48,114 nucleotides of DNA from Phenylobacterium sp. (GCF_025934275.1 NZ_JAICYI010000022.1:1-48114), one strand, 5' to 3'; counted from the first letter of the stretch, positions 1-9,782 are shown. Program-made: numbers and translations. Notes: generated from the letters alone by a model not told the origin.

Positions 1-1007
1 AGATCCCCGTGCAGCTCGCGCGCCACCAGGCCCTGCTCGGCCACCCAGGTGTCGTTGTAGACCTTCGACAGGTAGCGGCTGCCGGTGTCGCAGACCAGGG
101 TCACGACCCGTTTCGGCTCGGTCTGCTCGCGGCAGTAGCGCAAGGCGCCGGCCAGAAGCGTCCCCGAGGAGGATCCGCCGAGGATGCCGGCCCTGGTGAG
201 CAGCTGCCGGGCGGTGGCGATGCTCTCGCTGTCGGGGATCTCGTAGGCCCGCTTGACGAGCTTCAGGTCGCAGTTCTTCGGCACGAAGTCCTCACCGATG
301 CCCTCGACGACCCAGCTGCCGGCCTCGACCCTCTCGCCGCGCTCGACGAGCGGCGCGAGCACCGAGCCCACCGGATCGGCCAGCACCATCTGTGTCTTCG
401 GCGAAGCCTTGGCGAAGAACCGGCCGAGGCCGGTCAGCGTGCCGCCGGAGCCCACGCCCACCACAACGGCGTCCACCTCGCCCTCCATCTGCTGGAGGAT
501 CTCCGGCCCGGTGGTGGTCTCATGAGCGAGCGGATTGGCCGGGTTCTCGAACTGGTTGATGTAGACGGCGTTGTTGAGCTTGCCGGCGATCGCCGCCGCC
601 ATGTCCTGATAGTATTCGGGATGCCCCTTGCCGACGTCGGAACGGGTGATGCGCACGTCGACGCCCATGGCGCGCAGATGCTGGATCTTCTCGCGGGCCA
701 TCTTGTCGGGCACCACCAGCAGCAGCTTGTAGCCCTTGAGCAGGCCCACCTGCGCGAGGCCCAGTCCGGTGTTGCCCGCCGTCGCCTCGACGATCGTGCC
801 GCCCGGCCGCAGGCTGCCGTCCTTCTCCGCCGCCTCGATCATCGAGCGCGCGATGCGATCCTTGATCGAGCCGCCGGGATTGGCGCTCTCCAGTTTGACG
901 AACAGCCGGCAGGGTCCGGCGTCGAAGCCGTGCAGCTCGACCATCGGCGTGGCGCCGATCAGCTCGAGGGCGGAAGCCGCCACCGGCGGCGGAGAAAGCT
1001 TGCTCAC
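1..1007 (-). CDS. Cystathionine beta-synthase / cysteine synthase family protein (3' end beyond window)
   Basis: PLP-dependent beta-replacement enzyme of the OASS/CBS family, joining serine or O-acetylserine with a sulfur donor. About 335 residues are visible, read from a GTG start at 1007 with a GAGG ribosome binding site; the C-terminus lies off the left edge. Visible motifs are the PLP lysine in GGSIKDR (about residue 49), the ATAGNTG substrate loop, the GVGSGGT phosphate-binding loop and GGSSSGT near residue 290. The stretch DTGSRYLSKVYND towards the visible end is typical of cystathionine beta-synthases, where a pair of CBS domains would follow, so I favour CBS over CysK. A TATAGC element on the minus strand at 1045-1050 is a possible -10. 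The fold is certain; the exact substrate is not. Confidence 0.85.
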   Translation of the reverse strand, partial: MSKLSPPPVAASALELIGATPMVELHGFDAGPCRLFVKLESANPGGSIKDRIARSMIEAAEKDGSLRPGGTIVEATAGNTGLGLAQVGLLKGYKLLLVVPDKMAREKIQHLRAMGVDVRITRSDVGKGHPEYYQDMAAAIAGKLNNAVYINQFENPANPLAHETTTGPEILQQMEGEVDAVVVGVGSGGTLTGLGRFFAKASPKTQMVLADPVGSVLAPLVERGERVEAGSWVVEGIGEDFVPKNCDLKLVKRAYEIPDSESIATARQLLTRAGILGGSSSGTLLAGALRYCREQTEPKRVVTLVCDTGSRYLSKVYNDTWVAEQGLVARELHGD

Positions 1008-1167
1008 GGTCAGCCTCGGACGTCCGCTGGTGACGTTGCGCTTGGCTATAGCGGTCGAGCCTCGCCGACGATCCCACGTCCCGAGGTAGACCGCAGCCCG
1101 CCGCGCCGCGCAAGGCGCTCGTTGGCGCGATGCCGCCGTTCTCTAGATCGCGGGGCGCGCACACGAA

Positions 1168-1197
1168 AACCCCCTCGCCGGGCGCGGCGAGGGGGTT
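1168..1197 (-). terminator. Intrinsic terminator of the secreted-protein gene
   Basis: A 12-bp GC-rich perfect stem (arms 1168-1179 and 1186-1197) with a 6-nt loop lies 25 nt past the stop codon of the minus-strand gene ending at 1223. Read on the minus strand it is followed by TTTTCG, a short U tract. It separates that gene from the cystathionine beta-synthase gene further downstream. Confidence 0.8.
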
Positions 1198-1222
1198 CAA
1201 GGAATTGGCCGCGGGTATGTCC

Positions 1223-2350
1223 TTAGTTCGCGCCACCTGGACGGCCGCCGGCCGGCTTGGCGGGGGCCGCGGCGGCTGGCGCGTTCGCCTTGGCGGCCGC
1301 CTCAGCTTCCTGGCGCCTCGCGCCCTGCAGCATGTCGGGCAGCGCGTAGTTGCCCTCGTGGCAGGCGTACTCATAGAGCTCGCCCTTCAGCGGGTGGAAC
1401 TCATACTCACCGCCCCAGGGCTTGGCCCAGACGCTCGGGTCATCGACCTGGAAGGAATAGTAGAGCCGGTCGGGAGCCACGCGCCGGAAGCGCTCGGTGA
1501 CTTTCAGGTCCTTCCACGAGCCGAAGAAGGCCTCCTCCTTCGGGATGTTGGTCGTCTCGACCACCAGGGTGTCGCCGTCCCACCAGCCGATGGAATCGCC
1601 GAACCAGGGCCGCACGCCATCGGTGCGGTGCTTGGAGTTCAGCCGGATGATGCGCGTGTCGTGGACCATCTCCACCTCGATCACGACCGCATCGGGGGTC
1701 TGCAGGATCTTGTAGTCGTTGTTGTAGAAGCCGTTGGGGAACATCGGCGGGCCGGCGTTGCGTCCGAAGCCGATGATGCAGCGCTCGCCGAGCGAGCGGG
1801 TCTCGTAGGAATCGAACGAGCCCATGCGGCCGCCGCCGCCGCGGCCGCCGCGGCCGAAGAAGTTCGCCTGCTGCCCATCCTTACCTGGCGGGGGGCGGCC
1901 GTTCTCGGTGGTGATCAGCGAGGTGCGCGGCTCGCCGTTCACGCGCATCACCGCGCGGCCGGGGTCGAGCCAGCCAATGTTGTAGCCGCCGACGTCGCCG
2001 CCGGCTGCGGCGAACTCGGGCCGCACGTTCTTGTCCTCGCCCTTCTGCACCGGCGCGTTCGGGTCGGTTGGCATGTCGCCTACCTTGAATTCCCGCGCCA
2101 TCTCCGCCTCTTCGGCCTTCACGGCGTCCGGCGGCATGACGAGCTGGGTTCCATATTTCGGGTTGCGCACCATCGGGGTGAGCGTCGCATTGCTCCAGTT
2201 GCCGGAGAGGTCCGGCTGGCCGAAGGCGGTCAGCGGGGCGTGGTAGCTGGCGGCCGCCTTCGCGGGAGCGGCGGCCGGCGCGGCCTGGGCCAGTGCGAGC
2301 GGCGCGGCGACCAGCGCGGTCGAAAAGGCGAGAAGAACGGCGGGTCTCAA
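1223..2350 (-). CDS. Secreted protein of unknown function
   Basis: A 375-residue protein with a Sec signal peptide (hydrophobic to about residue 22, ending ALAQA). The start is a TTG at 2350 with GGGAG seven bases upstream; I find no ATG that fits as well. After the signal come PDLSGNWSN (about residue 47) and a mixed region with several Trp, Tyr and Phe residues (WWDGDTLVVETTN, YYSFQVDDPSVW), which suggests a beta-rich periplasmic fold. A Gly/Arg-rich stretch, GRGGRGGGGR, sits mid-protein and the tail is Ala/Pro/Lys-rich. I associate this architecture with poorly characterised secreted proteins of Caulobacterales and Acidobacteria, but I do not recognise a function. The gene is monocistronic and followed by its own terminator. 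Confidence 0.75.
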   Translation of the reverse strand: MRPAVLLAFSTALVAAPLALAQAAPAAAPAKAAASYHAPLTAFGQPDLSGNWSNATLTPMVRNPKYGTQLVMPPDAVKAEEAEMAREFKVGDMPTDPNAPVQKGEDKNVRPEFAAAGGDVGGYNIGWLDPGRAVMRVNGEPRTSLITTENGRPPPGKDGQQANFFGRGGRGGGGRMGSFDSYETRSLGERCIIGFGRNAGPPMFPNGFYNNDYKILQTPDAVVIEVEMVHDTRIIRLNSKHRTDGVRPWFGDSIGWWDGDTLVVETTNIPKEEAFFGSWKDLKVTERFRRVAPDRLYYSFQVDDPSVWAKPWGGEYEFHPLKGELYEYACHEGNYALPDMLQGARRQEAEAAAKANAPAAAAPAKPAGGRPGGAN

Positions 2351-2469
2351 GGCAATGCTCCCAGAAGAATGTCGGGCCTGAATTAGGCGGGCTTTTATCA
2401 GGCGATTTTACGAGCCGTGTGTCCGCGCGGCAATGCACCTGGCCGGCGGAGGACCCGCAAGCCTCGCGG

Positions 2470-2961
2470 CTAGAAAACCCCCATCGCCAAGCCCGCCGCC
2501 ATCGCTGCGCCCAGCTGGCGGCAGGGCGTCAGCTCGCCCTCTCCGAGCCGCTTCGGCGCCAGGATCGCCTCGGGCGACTGAGCGTGGGTGCAGACGATGA
2601 TCGGCTCGGCGATCGGCTTCAGCCGCCAGCCGGTGGCGATGCGGGCGAGCTGGCGCGCGGCGCCCTGGCCGTCGCTGCCCGCGGCGATCAGCGCCGCGTA
2701 AGGCCGCCCGTTCAGCCGCTCCAGGCACGGGTAGTAGCAGCGGTCGAAGAACTCCTTCATCTCGCCAGACATGGCCGCCAGGTTCTCGGGGCAGGCGAAG
2801 AGGTAGCCGGCCGCCGCCAGCAGATCCTGCGGCTGCGTTTTGGCCGCGCGGGTGAGACGGGTTGCGATATCGCTCTCCGACCTGGCGGCCTCGGCCGCTG
2901 CTTCGGCCATCGCATTCGCCGCGCCGGTCCGTGAATGCCAGACGATCAGCAGCTCTTTCAT
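2470..2961 (-). CDS. Flavodoxin-like / NAD(P)H-dependent FMN reductase family protein
   Basis: A 163-residue cytoplasmic protein of flavodoxin length. It begins MKELLIVWHSRTGAANAMA, a beta strand followed by the SRTGAA phosphate-binding loop expected for FMN. The middle segment AGYLFACPENLAAMSGEMKEFFDRCYY matches flavodoxin-fold reductases, in which the 90s loop stacks on the flavin and the MK-FFDR helix follows. It probably carries FMN and transfers electrons or reduces small molecules; the partner is unknown. It is 34 bases downstream of the sulfotransferase gene on the same strand and may be co-transcribed with it. Confidence 0.8.
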   Translation of the reverse strand: MKELLIVWHSRTGAANAMAEAAAEAARSESDIATRLTRAAKTQPQDLLAAAGYLFACPENLAAMSGEMKEFFDRCYYPCLERLNGRPYAALIAAGSDGQGAARQLARIATGWRLKPIAEPIIVCTHAQSPEAILAPKRLGEGELTPCRQLGAAMAAGLAMGVF

Positions 2962-2995
2962 CGCGCCGAGCCTAGGGCGACTCGCGCGGCTTGGC

Positions 2996-4153
2996 TCAGA
3001 CCGCCCAGACCCTTCGGCTCAGCCGCATGGCGGCTGCGTACCGCAGCTCGCGCTTCAGCGCCGCCGGCACGATCCGCAGCGCCAGCGCGCCGGCCGCCGC
3101 CAGCGCCACTGCATCGTCGAGATAGCCGAACACTGGGATACGGTCGGGGATCAGATCGAACGGCGCAAACAGATATAGCGCCGCCAGGGCGGTCACGATT
3201 CGCGCCACTATGGGCAGCCGCGGATCTTTGAGCGCCAGCCACAGCGCGTAGGCGTCGCGGCGCAGGCGCTTCCAGGTGGGGGCCGGCTCAGCGGTCGTCC
3301 AGACCAACGGCGGCTGGGCTTCCGGCGCGCTTTGCGGCGTGGGTGCGTAGCCGAGGGTCGCGAGCTCGGGCGCCGCCTCGCGCTCGATGATCGCCAGCTC
3401 GTCAGCTGACAGCTCCGCGGCCCAGCGGCTGACCGAGCATGCCGTGAGCGGGCCCGCTGCGCGCGCCGCAGCGCCGGCATTGTGCGCGAGCACCGCGTCG
3501 TCCCATTCGAGATCGAGAAAGGCGAGGAGGGCGCGCAGCGTCGGCGCCGGCCGCAATACGAGATCCTCGTAGCGGACCTCGTAATAGCGCGGCGAGCCGG
3601 CCAGCCGGCGGCCGGCCCGCACCCGTTGCGCCCAGTAGCGCGCGCAGGCGCCCAGCGCTTCCGGGGAGCCGCGGCTGACGCCGCCGGTGATCTTCTCGAG
3701 CTTCATCCAGCGCGCCTGTCGCAAGGAGCAGGCCACGTCGCGGCCATCGCGTATCACGTGGATGAAGCGCGCGTTTGGGAACCCCGCGGCGATCGTCTCG
3801 AAATGGCGGACGTTCTCAGGCGTCTTCTCGGCCCAGACCGTCTTGCCGCTCGCCTCCAGGCAACCGGCCCGGAAGCGCTCGATGAAAGCCAGCCGAGTCG
3901 GGCTCGCCGCCTGCCAGCGCCGCACCTCGGCGGGCGCGAATCCGAATCGCCCGGCGATTTCCTGCGCGCCGGTGATCCGCTGAAGAAAGAGCGTGCTTTC
4001 GGGGCCGCAGAAGATCGCCGGGTGCCGGTCGAGTCTATGGCGCAGCAGCGTCGTGCCGCTGGAGCCGCAGCCGCCGATGACCACCAAAGGGACCTCGGAG
4101 GGCGCCCCGACGCCCAGCCGCTCCGCCAGACGCCAGCGCCACGGCGCGCTCAC
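2996..4153 (-). CDS. Sulfotransferase domain fused to a C-terminal DUF1232 membrane domain
   Basis: A 385-residue protein with two parts. Residues about 20-260 are a PAPS-dependent sulfotransferase: GGCGSSGTTLL (about 27-37) is the 5'-phosphosulfate loop, and FIHVIRDGRDVACSLRQARW carries the RDGRD motif that contacts the 3'-phosphate. Residues about 300-385 (ALKDPRLPIVARIVTALAALYLFAPFDLIPDRIPVFGYLDD) match DUF1232 (YkvA-like), with a hydrophobic helix and the FDLIPD signature. The DUF1232 part would place the enzyme at the inner membrane. The sulfated acceptor is unknown. Start is a GTG at 4153 with GAGG upstream; no earlier start is needed because the PAPS loop is near the N-terminus. Confidence 0.82.
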   Translation of the reverse strand: MSAPWRWRLAERLGVGAPSEVPLVVIGGCGSSGTTLLRHRLDRHPAIFCGPESTLFLQRITGAQEIAGRFGFAPAEVRRWQAASPTRLAFIERFRAGCLEASGKTVWAEKTPENVRHFETIAAGFPNARFIHVIRDGRDVACSLRQARWMKLEKITGGVSRGSPEALGACARYWAQRVRAGRRLAGSPRYYEVRYEDLVLRPAPTLRALLAFLDLEWDDAVLAHNAGAAARAAGPLTACSVSRWAAELSADELAIIEREAAPELATLGYAPTPQSAPEAQPPLVWTTAEPAPTWKRLRRDAYALWLALKDPRLPIVARIVTALAALYLFAPFDLIPDRIPVFGYLDDAVALAAAGALALRIVPAALKRELRYAAAMRLSRRVWAV

Positions 4154-4538
4154 GCCTGCACCTCAGAGTAGCGTTCATCGGTCCAGGTTCTGAATCGGCG
4201 CCGCTCGAAAACGTGTGACACGCACCACTCCCGACCTGCCCAAGCCGAAGAGCGCTACCAGTCCAACCGGTCGAGGAAATGGCGGCCCGGCGCCGGGCGC
4301 GATACGCTTCAGAAACGCAGCGGTTCGGAGCCGGGACTTCGCGGACAGCCTCTCCTGAGGTCCGGAGGCAAACCCAGAACCTGCACCCCTGGGTGGCGCC
4401 GATCCGACGTGGACCGGCGCGCCGGCGAGAGCCGTTTCGACGCTGAAACACGGCGGCGCTGGCGGGGCCGCGCCTTGACAACCGACCCCTTCCATGCGCC
4501 CTTCCGCGCCTCGTAAATCACCCCGCTTTTTTGACCAG
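4154..4538. other. Non-coding interval between the sulfotransferase gene and aspS
   Basis: About 385 bases between divergent genes. All open frames here lack protein-like composition or recognisable motifs. It must hold promoters for both flanking genes. A TTGACA hexamer lies at 4475-4480, but I find no convincing -10 at a suitable distance. A minus-strand stretch around 4200-4275 faintly resembles the D arm of a proline tRNA (CTGGTAGCGC) but does not fold as a tRNA. Confidence 0.5.
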
Positions 4539-6320
4539 ATGCACGCCTACCGCACCCACACCTGCGGCGAGCTTCGCGCCGCCAACACCGGCGAACAGGT
4601 CCGATTGTCGGGCTGGGTGCATCGCAAGCGCGACCACGGCGGTCTGATCTTCATCGACCTGCGTGACAACTACGGGCTGACGCAGCTGGTGGTGAGCCCA
4701 GCCACGCCCAGTTTCGCGGTCGTCGAGCACCTGCGCGCCGAGAGCGTGATCCGGGCCGACGGCGAAGTCGTCGCGCGCTCGGCCGACACGATCAATCCGA
4801 ACCTGCCGACCGGCGAGATCGAGGTTCGCGTGAAGGCGGTCGAGGTGCTCTCCGAGGCCAACGAGCTGCCGCTGCCGGTGTTCGGCGAGCCCGATTACCC
4901 GGAGGAGCTCCGCCTCAAGCATCGCTATCTCGACCTGCGGCGCGAGACCCTGCACAAGAACATCCTGCTCCGCAGCCAGGTCATCAACTCGATCCGCCGC
5001 CGCATGCTTGAGCAGGGCTTCCACGAGTTCCAGACGCCGATCCTGACGGCCTCGTCCCCCGAGGGCGCGCGCGACTTCCTGGTCCCCTCGCGGCTGCATC
5101 CGGGGAAGTTCTACGCGCTTCCCCAGGCGCCTCAGCAGTTCAAACAGCTACTGATGGTGGCGGGTTTCGACCGTTACTTCCAGATCGCCCCCTGCTTCCG
5201 CGACGAGGACGCCCGCGCCGACCGTTCGCCAGGCGAGTTCTACCAGCTCGACGTGGAGATGAGCTTCGTCACGCAGGACGACGTCTTCGCCGCGATCGAG
5301 CCTGTGCTGCACGGCGTGTTCGACGAGTTCGCGAACGGCAAGACCGTAACGCCCTATCCTTTCCCGCGGCTGCCCTATCGCGAGGCGATCGCCAAGTACG
5401 GCACCGACAAGCCGGACCTGCGCAATCCGCTGGTGATGCAGGACGTCTCGGAGCATTTCCGCGGCGGCGGCTTTGGCTTGTTCGCCCGCATGCTCGAGGA
5501 TGCCAGCAACGCCATCTGGGCGATCCCCGCGCCGGGCGGCGGCTCGCGCGCCTTCGCCGACCGGATGAACGCCTGGGCCCAGTCCGAGGGCCAGCCTGGT
5601 CTCGGTTACATCTTCTGGCGAGGCGGCGAGGAAGGCGGCGCCGGTCCCATCGCCAGGAACCTTGGTCCGGAGCGCGCCGATGCGATCCGCGGGAAGCTGG
5701 GCCTCGAGGTCGGCGACGCCGCCTTCTTCGTGGGCGGCGACCCGAAGGCGTTCTACAAGTTCGCGGGCCTCGCGCGGACCAAGATCGGCACGGAGCTGGA
5801 GCTGGTCGCCGACGATCGCTTCGACTTCGTCTGGATCGTCGACTTCCCGATGTTCGAGTTCAACGACGAGACCAACCACGTCGATTTCTCGCACAATCCC
5901 TTCTCGATGCCGCAGGGCGGGCTGGAGTCGCTGACCGGCAAGGACCCGTTGGATATCCTCGCCTATCAATACGACATCGTCGTCAACGGCGTTGAGCTGT
6001 GCTCCGGCGCCATCCGGAACCACCGCCCGGACATCATGCTGCGGGCGTTCGAGATCGCAGGCTACTCGCGCGAGAGCGTCGAGCACGACTTCGGCGGGAT
6101 GCTGAACGCCTTCCGCTATGGCGCCCCGCCGCACGGGGGCTTGGCTCCGGGCATCGACCGGATCGTCATGCTGCTGGCCGGCCAGCAGAACATCCGCGAG
6201 GTCATCGCCTTTCCGTTGAACCAACAGGGCCAGGACTTGCTGATGAACGCGCCATCGGACGTCACCGATAAGCAGCTCAAGGAGCTGCACATCCGCCTTG
6301 CACCGCCGATCAAGGCGTAG
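4539..6320 (+). CDS. aspS: Aspartate--tRNA ligase
   Basis: Class II aminoacyl-tRNA synthetase of bacterial length (593 residues). An OB-fold anticodon-binding domain (about 1-110, [19 protein letters not shown]) is followed by the catalytic core with motif 2 ([19 protein letters not shown]), the bacterial GAD insertion, and motif 3 ([15 protein letters not shown]) near the C-terminus. An in-frame ATG exists at 4494, but alignment with known AspRS favours ATG 4539 ([13 protein letters not shown]). His33 of RKRDHGG corresponds to the histidine found in non-discriminating AspRS enzymes, which also charge tRNA-Asn for GatCAB amidation. The 3' end overlaps the convergent pentapeptide-repeat gene by 11 bases. 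Confidence 0.97.
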   Translation: MHAYRTHTCGELRAANTGEQVRLSGWVHRKRDHGGLIFIDLRDNYGLTQLVVSPATPSFAVVEHLRAESVIRADGEVVARSADTINPNLPTGEIEVRVKAVEVLSEANELPLPVFGEPDYPEELRLKHRYLDLRRETLHKNILLRSQVINSIRRRMLEQGFHEFQTPILTASSPEGARDFLVPSRLHPGKFYALPQAPQQFKQLLMVAGFDRYFQIAPCFRDEDARADRSPGEFYQLDVEMSFVTQDDVFAAIEPVLHGVFDEFANGKTVTPYPFPRLPYREAIAKYGTDKPDLRNPLVMQDVSEHFRGGGFGLFARMLEDASNAIWAIPAPGGGSRAFADRMNAWAQSEGQPGLGYIFWRGGEEGGAGPIARNLGPERADAIRGKLGLEVGDAAFFVGGDPKAFYKFAGLARTKIGTELELVADDRFDFVWIVDFPMFEFNDETNHVDFSHNPFSMPQGGLESLTGKDPLDILAYQYDIVVNGVELCSGAIRNHRPDIMLRAFEIAGYSRESVEHDFGGMLNAFRYGAPPHGGLAPGIDRIVMLLAGQQNIREVIAFPLNQQGQDLLMNAPSDVTDKQLKELHIRLAPPIKA

Positions 6321-7182
6321 GGTCGGTCGCCACGAGATAGCGCGGAGCCGGCGCAGCGGGCGGAATAGGCGGTACGACGATCATCCGCGGTCCATGAATC
6401 GAGATGTGCAAGCCGCTGCACGTCTTGCCGGTGAGCCCCGGGGGCAGCCGCGTCCGGCTGTCGGCGCAGGCTTCGTCCAGCTGATCCTGGGTCAGCCCGC
6501 GCGCATGGGCGAGATCGGCGCCGTAGAGCACCGTGCGCTGCATGCTGGCGTCGCGGAAGTCCGCGCCGTCGAAATTGCCCCCCGCAAGATCGGCGGCGTC
6601 GAGAACAGAGTCGCGGAACGAAGCCTTCTCGAACCGCCCCGCGGAGAGCGTGGCGCCGCGCAGTGTCGCGTCCCGGAAATCGGCGCCGTGCGCCACTACG
6701 CGGTTCAGGTTGGCGGCGCTGAAGTCGACGGAGCGCAGGATAGCGCCGGCGAGTGTCGCATCGTCGAACCGTGAGCCCTGCGCGTTGGCGTCGGTCATGT
6801 CCGCGCCGGAGAGGTTGGCCTCCGAGAAGATGCTGGCGGTGGCCTGGGTGTCGCGCAGCCGGGCGTTGGACAGGTTGGCGCTCTTGAAGATCGCGCCGAG
6901 AATCTGGGAGTCGGTGAGGTCGGCGCGGCTGAGGTTGGCCCCTGAGAAGTTCGAGGCCAGGAAATGCGCCTCCCTAAGGTCCGAGCCGACGAACGAGGCG
7001 CCGGAGAAGTTCGCGGCCAGGAACTGGGCGCCGCGGAGCCGGCGGCCGGAGAGCTCGCACCTCGGGCAGGAGCCACCGAAGGCATTCACATGCGGGATCG
7101 CCTTGTCGCCGGCGAACGCCGCCTGCGGGGGGGCGAGCGCGAGGAGCGCCAGGACGGAAAGCAGAGTGGCGATGCGCGTCAT
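6310..7182 (-). CDS. Secreted pentapeptide-repeat protein
   Basis: A 290-residue protein with a signal peptide (about residues 1-24, ending AAFA) followed by roughly 30 tandem pentapeptides of the A(N/D)LXX type from about residue 45 to 235, for example [12 protein letters not shown]. These stack as a right-handed quadrilateral beta-helix. A CPRC pair lies just before the repeats and two more cysteines after them, so the exported helix may be capped by disulfides. The C-terminal 40 residues are Pro-rich. No enzymatic motif is visible. Exported pentapeptide proteins are rarely characterised, so I give no function. Confidence 0.85.
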   Translation of the reverse strand: MTRIATLLSVLALLALAPPQAAFAGDKAIPHVNAFGGSCPRCELSGRRLRGAQFLAANFSGASFVGSDLREAHFLASNFSGANLSRADLTDSQILGAIFKSANLSNARLRDTQATASIFSEANLSGADMTDANAQGSRFDDATLAGAILRSVDFSAANLNRVVAHGADFRDATLRGATLSAGRFEKASFRDSVLDAADLAGGNFDGADFRDASMQRTVLYGADLAHARGLTQDQLDEACADSRTRLPPGLTGKTCSGLHISIHGPRMIVVPPIPPAAPAPRYLVATDPTP

Positions 7183-7268
7183 ACAGGCCGGGCTGATCCA
7201 GGAAGCTTCGTTCCCTGTGCGCCGAAGGTCGTGAGGGCGCCACTTAATTCGCGGTAATTCTGAAGGGC

Positions 7269-9737
7269 TTAGGCGCCCTGGTCCTCTCCGAGCCGGCCGG
7301 CGCGCGCGCCGCAGCTCTGGCAGATCAGGGACGCCCCTTTGCGCACCACGGCGAGGTCGCCGCAGGCGGCGCAGACGTCGGCGGCTTCGGGGTGGTCAGG
7401 CCCGCTCGGCCGGTTGGCAAGCGGCAGGAAGACCAGGTTGTCGGGCGCGGCGCCGCGCGAGAAGCCGCGCGATATGAACCGCGAGGCGGGCTGCGGCTCG
7501 GCCTCGTCAGGCCCCGGAGGCGCGCCATGGCCCAGCCCGTCGGCGCTCAGCGCGGCGGGATCGACGTTGGCGAGGTCGTGCCGCCCCAAGTACGAAATGC
7601 CGAGCTCGCGGAAGATGTAGTCGAGGATCGAGGTCGCCGATCTGACGCTGTCGTTGCCGGTCACCGGCCCGGCCGGTTCGAAGCGCGTGAACACGAAGGC
7701 GTCGACGAACTCCTCCAGCGGGACCCCGTATTGCAGGCCGATCGAGACCGCGATCGCGAAGTTGTTCATCAGCGAGCGGAAGGCCGCGCCTTCCTTGTGC
7801 ATGTCGAGGAACACCTCGCCGAGCTCGCCGTCGTCGTACTCGCCGGTATGCAGATAGACTTTGTGGCCTCCGACGGTGGCCTTCTGGATGTACCCCTTGC
7901 GGCGGTCCGGCAGCTTGCGGCGCACGCGCTCGCGCTCGACCACGCGCTCGATGACGCGCGCCTGCGGTTCCGGCGAGGGCTCGCGCGCCGCGCGCGGTTC
8001 AGCCAATGGCGGCAGATCGAGCGCCAGATCGGCGGGCGGCTCGTCGCGCCGGATGCGTATGGCCAGATCCAGCCCGCTCAGCTCGGCGGCGATCGCCTCG
8101 GGCCGGGTCGACCAGGGCCGGCGCAGGCACAGGACCGGCGGCGCGGCCAGCTCGGCGGCGAGGGCTCGCAGCATCTCGCGGACGGGCGCCTCGCCGGTCG
8201 CCGCGGCGTCGCGGAACAGCGCCTGGTGTTCCGGCGGGACGCAGCTCGCCGTCGCCAGGTCGGCGCGCCCCAGGCAGTAGGCTTCGGCCCCGGCGGCCGC
8301 CTCGCGGCTGAAGCCGGCCAGCGCCAGGACGTCGAGGTCGGGATCGGCCAGCTGGACGGCGCTCGCGCCCAGCACGTCGCGCACGAAGCCTTCGCCGAGC
8401 ACCGCGGGGCGAAACGCATCGGCCAACCGGCCGGCTCCCGAAAGCGCCGCCTCGGCGGCGGCGATCTCGTGGTCGGTGAAGCCGCGGGCGAGGAGCGCGG
8501 CGCGACTGACGCCGGGCGCCTCCGAAAGCTCGCGCGCGCCGAGCAGGTGGATCTGGGCGCTCGCGAGGTCGACGCCGGCGACGGCGAGCCCCCGCAGGGC
8601 GGCCTGCGAGAGCGTGCGGAAGCCTTCGCCCTCCGCCGCCTCCGCCCAGGAGAGCGGTCCCCCCCAGGGGCCGGCTGCGCAGTCGCCGCAGCCCATCCGC
8701 AGGGCGAGCTCGGGGTCGGAAAAGACGGCGAGCGCCGCGGCCGGCGCCTCGGACGAGCGGATCGCCTCGGCGCCAGCCGCGTAGAGCGCGCATGCCGCGG
8801 CGCGGCCCTCGGCTGAGCCATAGTCGAGGCCGTTGGCGACCAGCCAGTCGCCGAGGCCGGCGAGCCCGATGAGGGGCGGTGGGCCGAAAGCCGCCGTCGC
8901 GGCCTCGGCGGCCAGTCCCACGGCCGCCGCGAAGGCGGCTTCATCGAACAACTCGTCGCGCCAGAAGGCCAGCAGGTTGACCGCGGCGCGCGGCGCGGCG
9001 TGCGCTGCGGCCATGGCGTCAGCGACGGCACGGTCCGGCGCGGCGGCGACCGCGTCCGTCAGCCACATGGCACGGGCGAGGCGCTCGGAGGCGCCGCCGG
9101 CGACGACGAGGCGCAGCCCCGCGGCGCCCTCCCTCGGAGCGACGGAGGGCCAGCGGTCGTCGCCCGCCCGGGCGAGGGCCACGGCCTCGAGGATCATCGC
9201 GTCCGGCGCGCCAGCGGCGCGAGCCTGCTCGGCCGCGCGTGCGAGCGTCACGTTCTGGGCCGGATCGGCGCAGGCCTCGGGCTCGCCTTCGCAGCGCAGC
9301 ACCGCATCCATCACCGCCTGCAGCCGCACCGCGAGCGTGGCCGCGCCCGCCTGCCTGGCGGCGTCGGCCAGATGCGCCTCACAAAGCGCCGCCAGCGCCC
9401 GCTCGCCCTCGGCCGCTCCCGCCTCCGCCACCAGCGGCGTTGCGCCTGCGCCGGCGGTCAAGCCGATCTCGCCGGCGAACAGGGCCTTGCTCAGCGCGTC
9501 GCGGAAGCGCGTGCGGGCGCGGATGTCCTTCAGCATCCCCCGCGCCTGCGCCTTAAGCGTGATCGCCTCCACCGCATCTTCGATCGCAGCGGCGATGTCG
9601 GTCCGGCTCTCGGCCCACTCCAGCCAGGCCTCGACCTGGGCGTTCGTCCAGCCGGCGGGCGCCATGACCTCTACAAGGCGGTCGGCGAGCTCCAGGATCC
9701 GCCCCTCGATCGCGGTCCGCGGCCGCTGTTCGCCCAT
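7269..9737 (-). CDS. Degenerate paralog of class II (B12-dependent) ribonucleotide reductase with intact TSCPD and zinc-ribbon C-terminus
   Basis: An 822-residue protein. The start is ATG 9737 with GGAGGGAG upstream; an upstream in-frame extension to 9881 would run across the NrdR-like boxes. Residues about 606-730 ([20 protein letters not shown], then [21 protein letters not shown]) closely resemble the TSCPD domain of alphaproteobacterial NrdJ. The end carries CAAC and CQSC (Cys789/792/806/809), like the NrdJ terminal zinc ribbon. The first 600 residues are Ala-rich and strongly diverged, but follow NrdJ segment by segment, for example [19 protein letters not shown] and [16 protein letters not shown] cannot find the catalytic NPCSE loop, the SCFIQS region or the SGTG loop. 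NrdJ is normally about 1200 residues. I infer a non-catalytic paralog, probably regulatory or scaffolding. NrdR-like boxes upstream support a link to nucleotide metabolism. Confidence 0.8.
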   Translation of the reverse strand: MGEQRPRTAIEGRILELADRLVEVMAPAGWTNAQVEAWLEWAESRTDIAAAIEDAVEAITLKAQARGMLKDIRARTRFRDALSKALFAGEIGLTAGAGATPLVAEAGAAEGERALAALCEAHLADAARQAGAATLAVRLQAVMDAVLRCEGEPEACADPAQNVTLARAAEQARAAGAPDAMILEAVALARAGDDRWPSVAPREGAAGLRLVVAGGASERLARAMWLTDAVAAAPDRAVADAMAAAHAAPRAAVNLLAFWRDELFDEAAFAAAVGLAAEAATAAFGPPPLIGLAGLGDWLVANGLDYGSAEGRAAACALYAAGAEAIRSSEAPAAALAVFSDPELALRMGCGDCAAGPWGGPLSWAEAAEGEGFRTLSQAALRGLAVAGVDLASAQIHLLGARELSEAPGVSRAALLARGFTDHEIAAAEAALSGAGRLADAFRPAVLGEGFVRDVLGASAVQLADPDLDVLALAGFSREAAAGAEAYCLGRADLATASCVPPEHQALFRDAAATGEAPVREMLRALAAELAAPPVLCLRRPWSTRPEAIAAELSGLDLAIRIRRDEPPADLALDLPPLAEPRAAREPSPEPQARVIERVVERERVRRKLPDRRKGYIQKATVGGHKVYLHTGEYDDGELGEVFLDMHKEGAAFRSLMNNFAIAVSIGLQYGVPLEEFVDAFVFTRFEPAGPVTGNDSVRSATSILDYIFRELGISYLGRHDLANVDPAALSADGLGHGAPPGPDEAEPQPASRFISRGFSRGAAPDNLVFLPLANRPSGPDHPEAADVCAACGDLAVVRKGASLICQSCGARAGRLGEDQGA

Positions 9738-9782
9738 GCCCGACTCCCTCCGAGCGAGGTTAGGTCGCGGTTCGCCGCAGGA

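Noticed and set aside
520..1374. Long open frame on the minus strand overlapping the cystathionine beta-synthase gene
   Set aside because: Arg/Ala/Pro-rich composition typical of off-frame reading in GC-rich DNA; the true enzyme is in another minus-strand frame starting at 1007.
4200..4275. tRNA-Pro-like string on the minus strand (CTGGTAGCGC followed by CTTCG)
   Set aside because: No acceptor stem, no matching anticodon stem and no T-arm GTTCGA could be found; treated as chance or a very degraded relic.
4475..4480. Perfect TTGACA before aspS
   Set aside because: No acceptable -10 element 16-18 bases downstream; not listed as a promoter.
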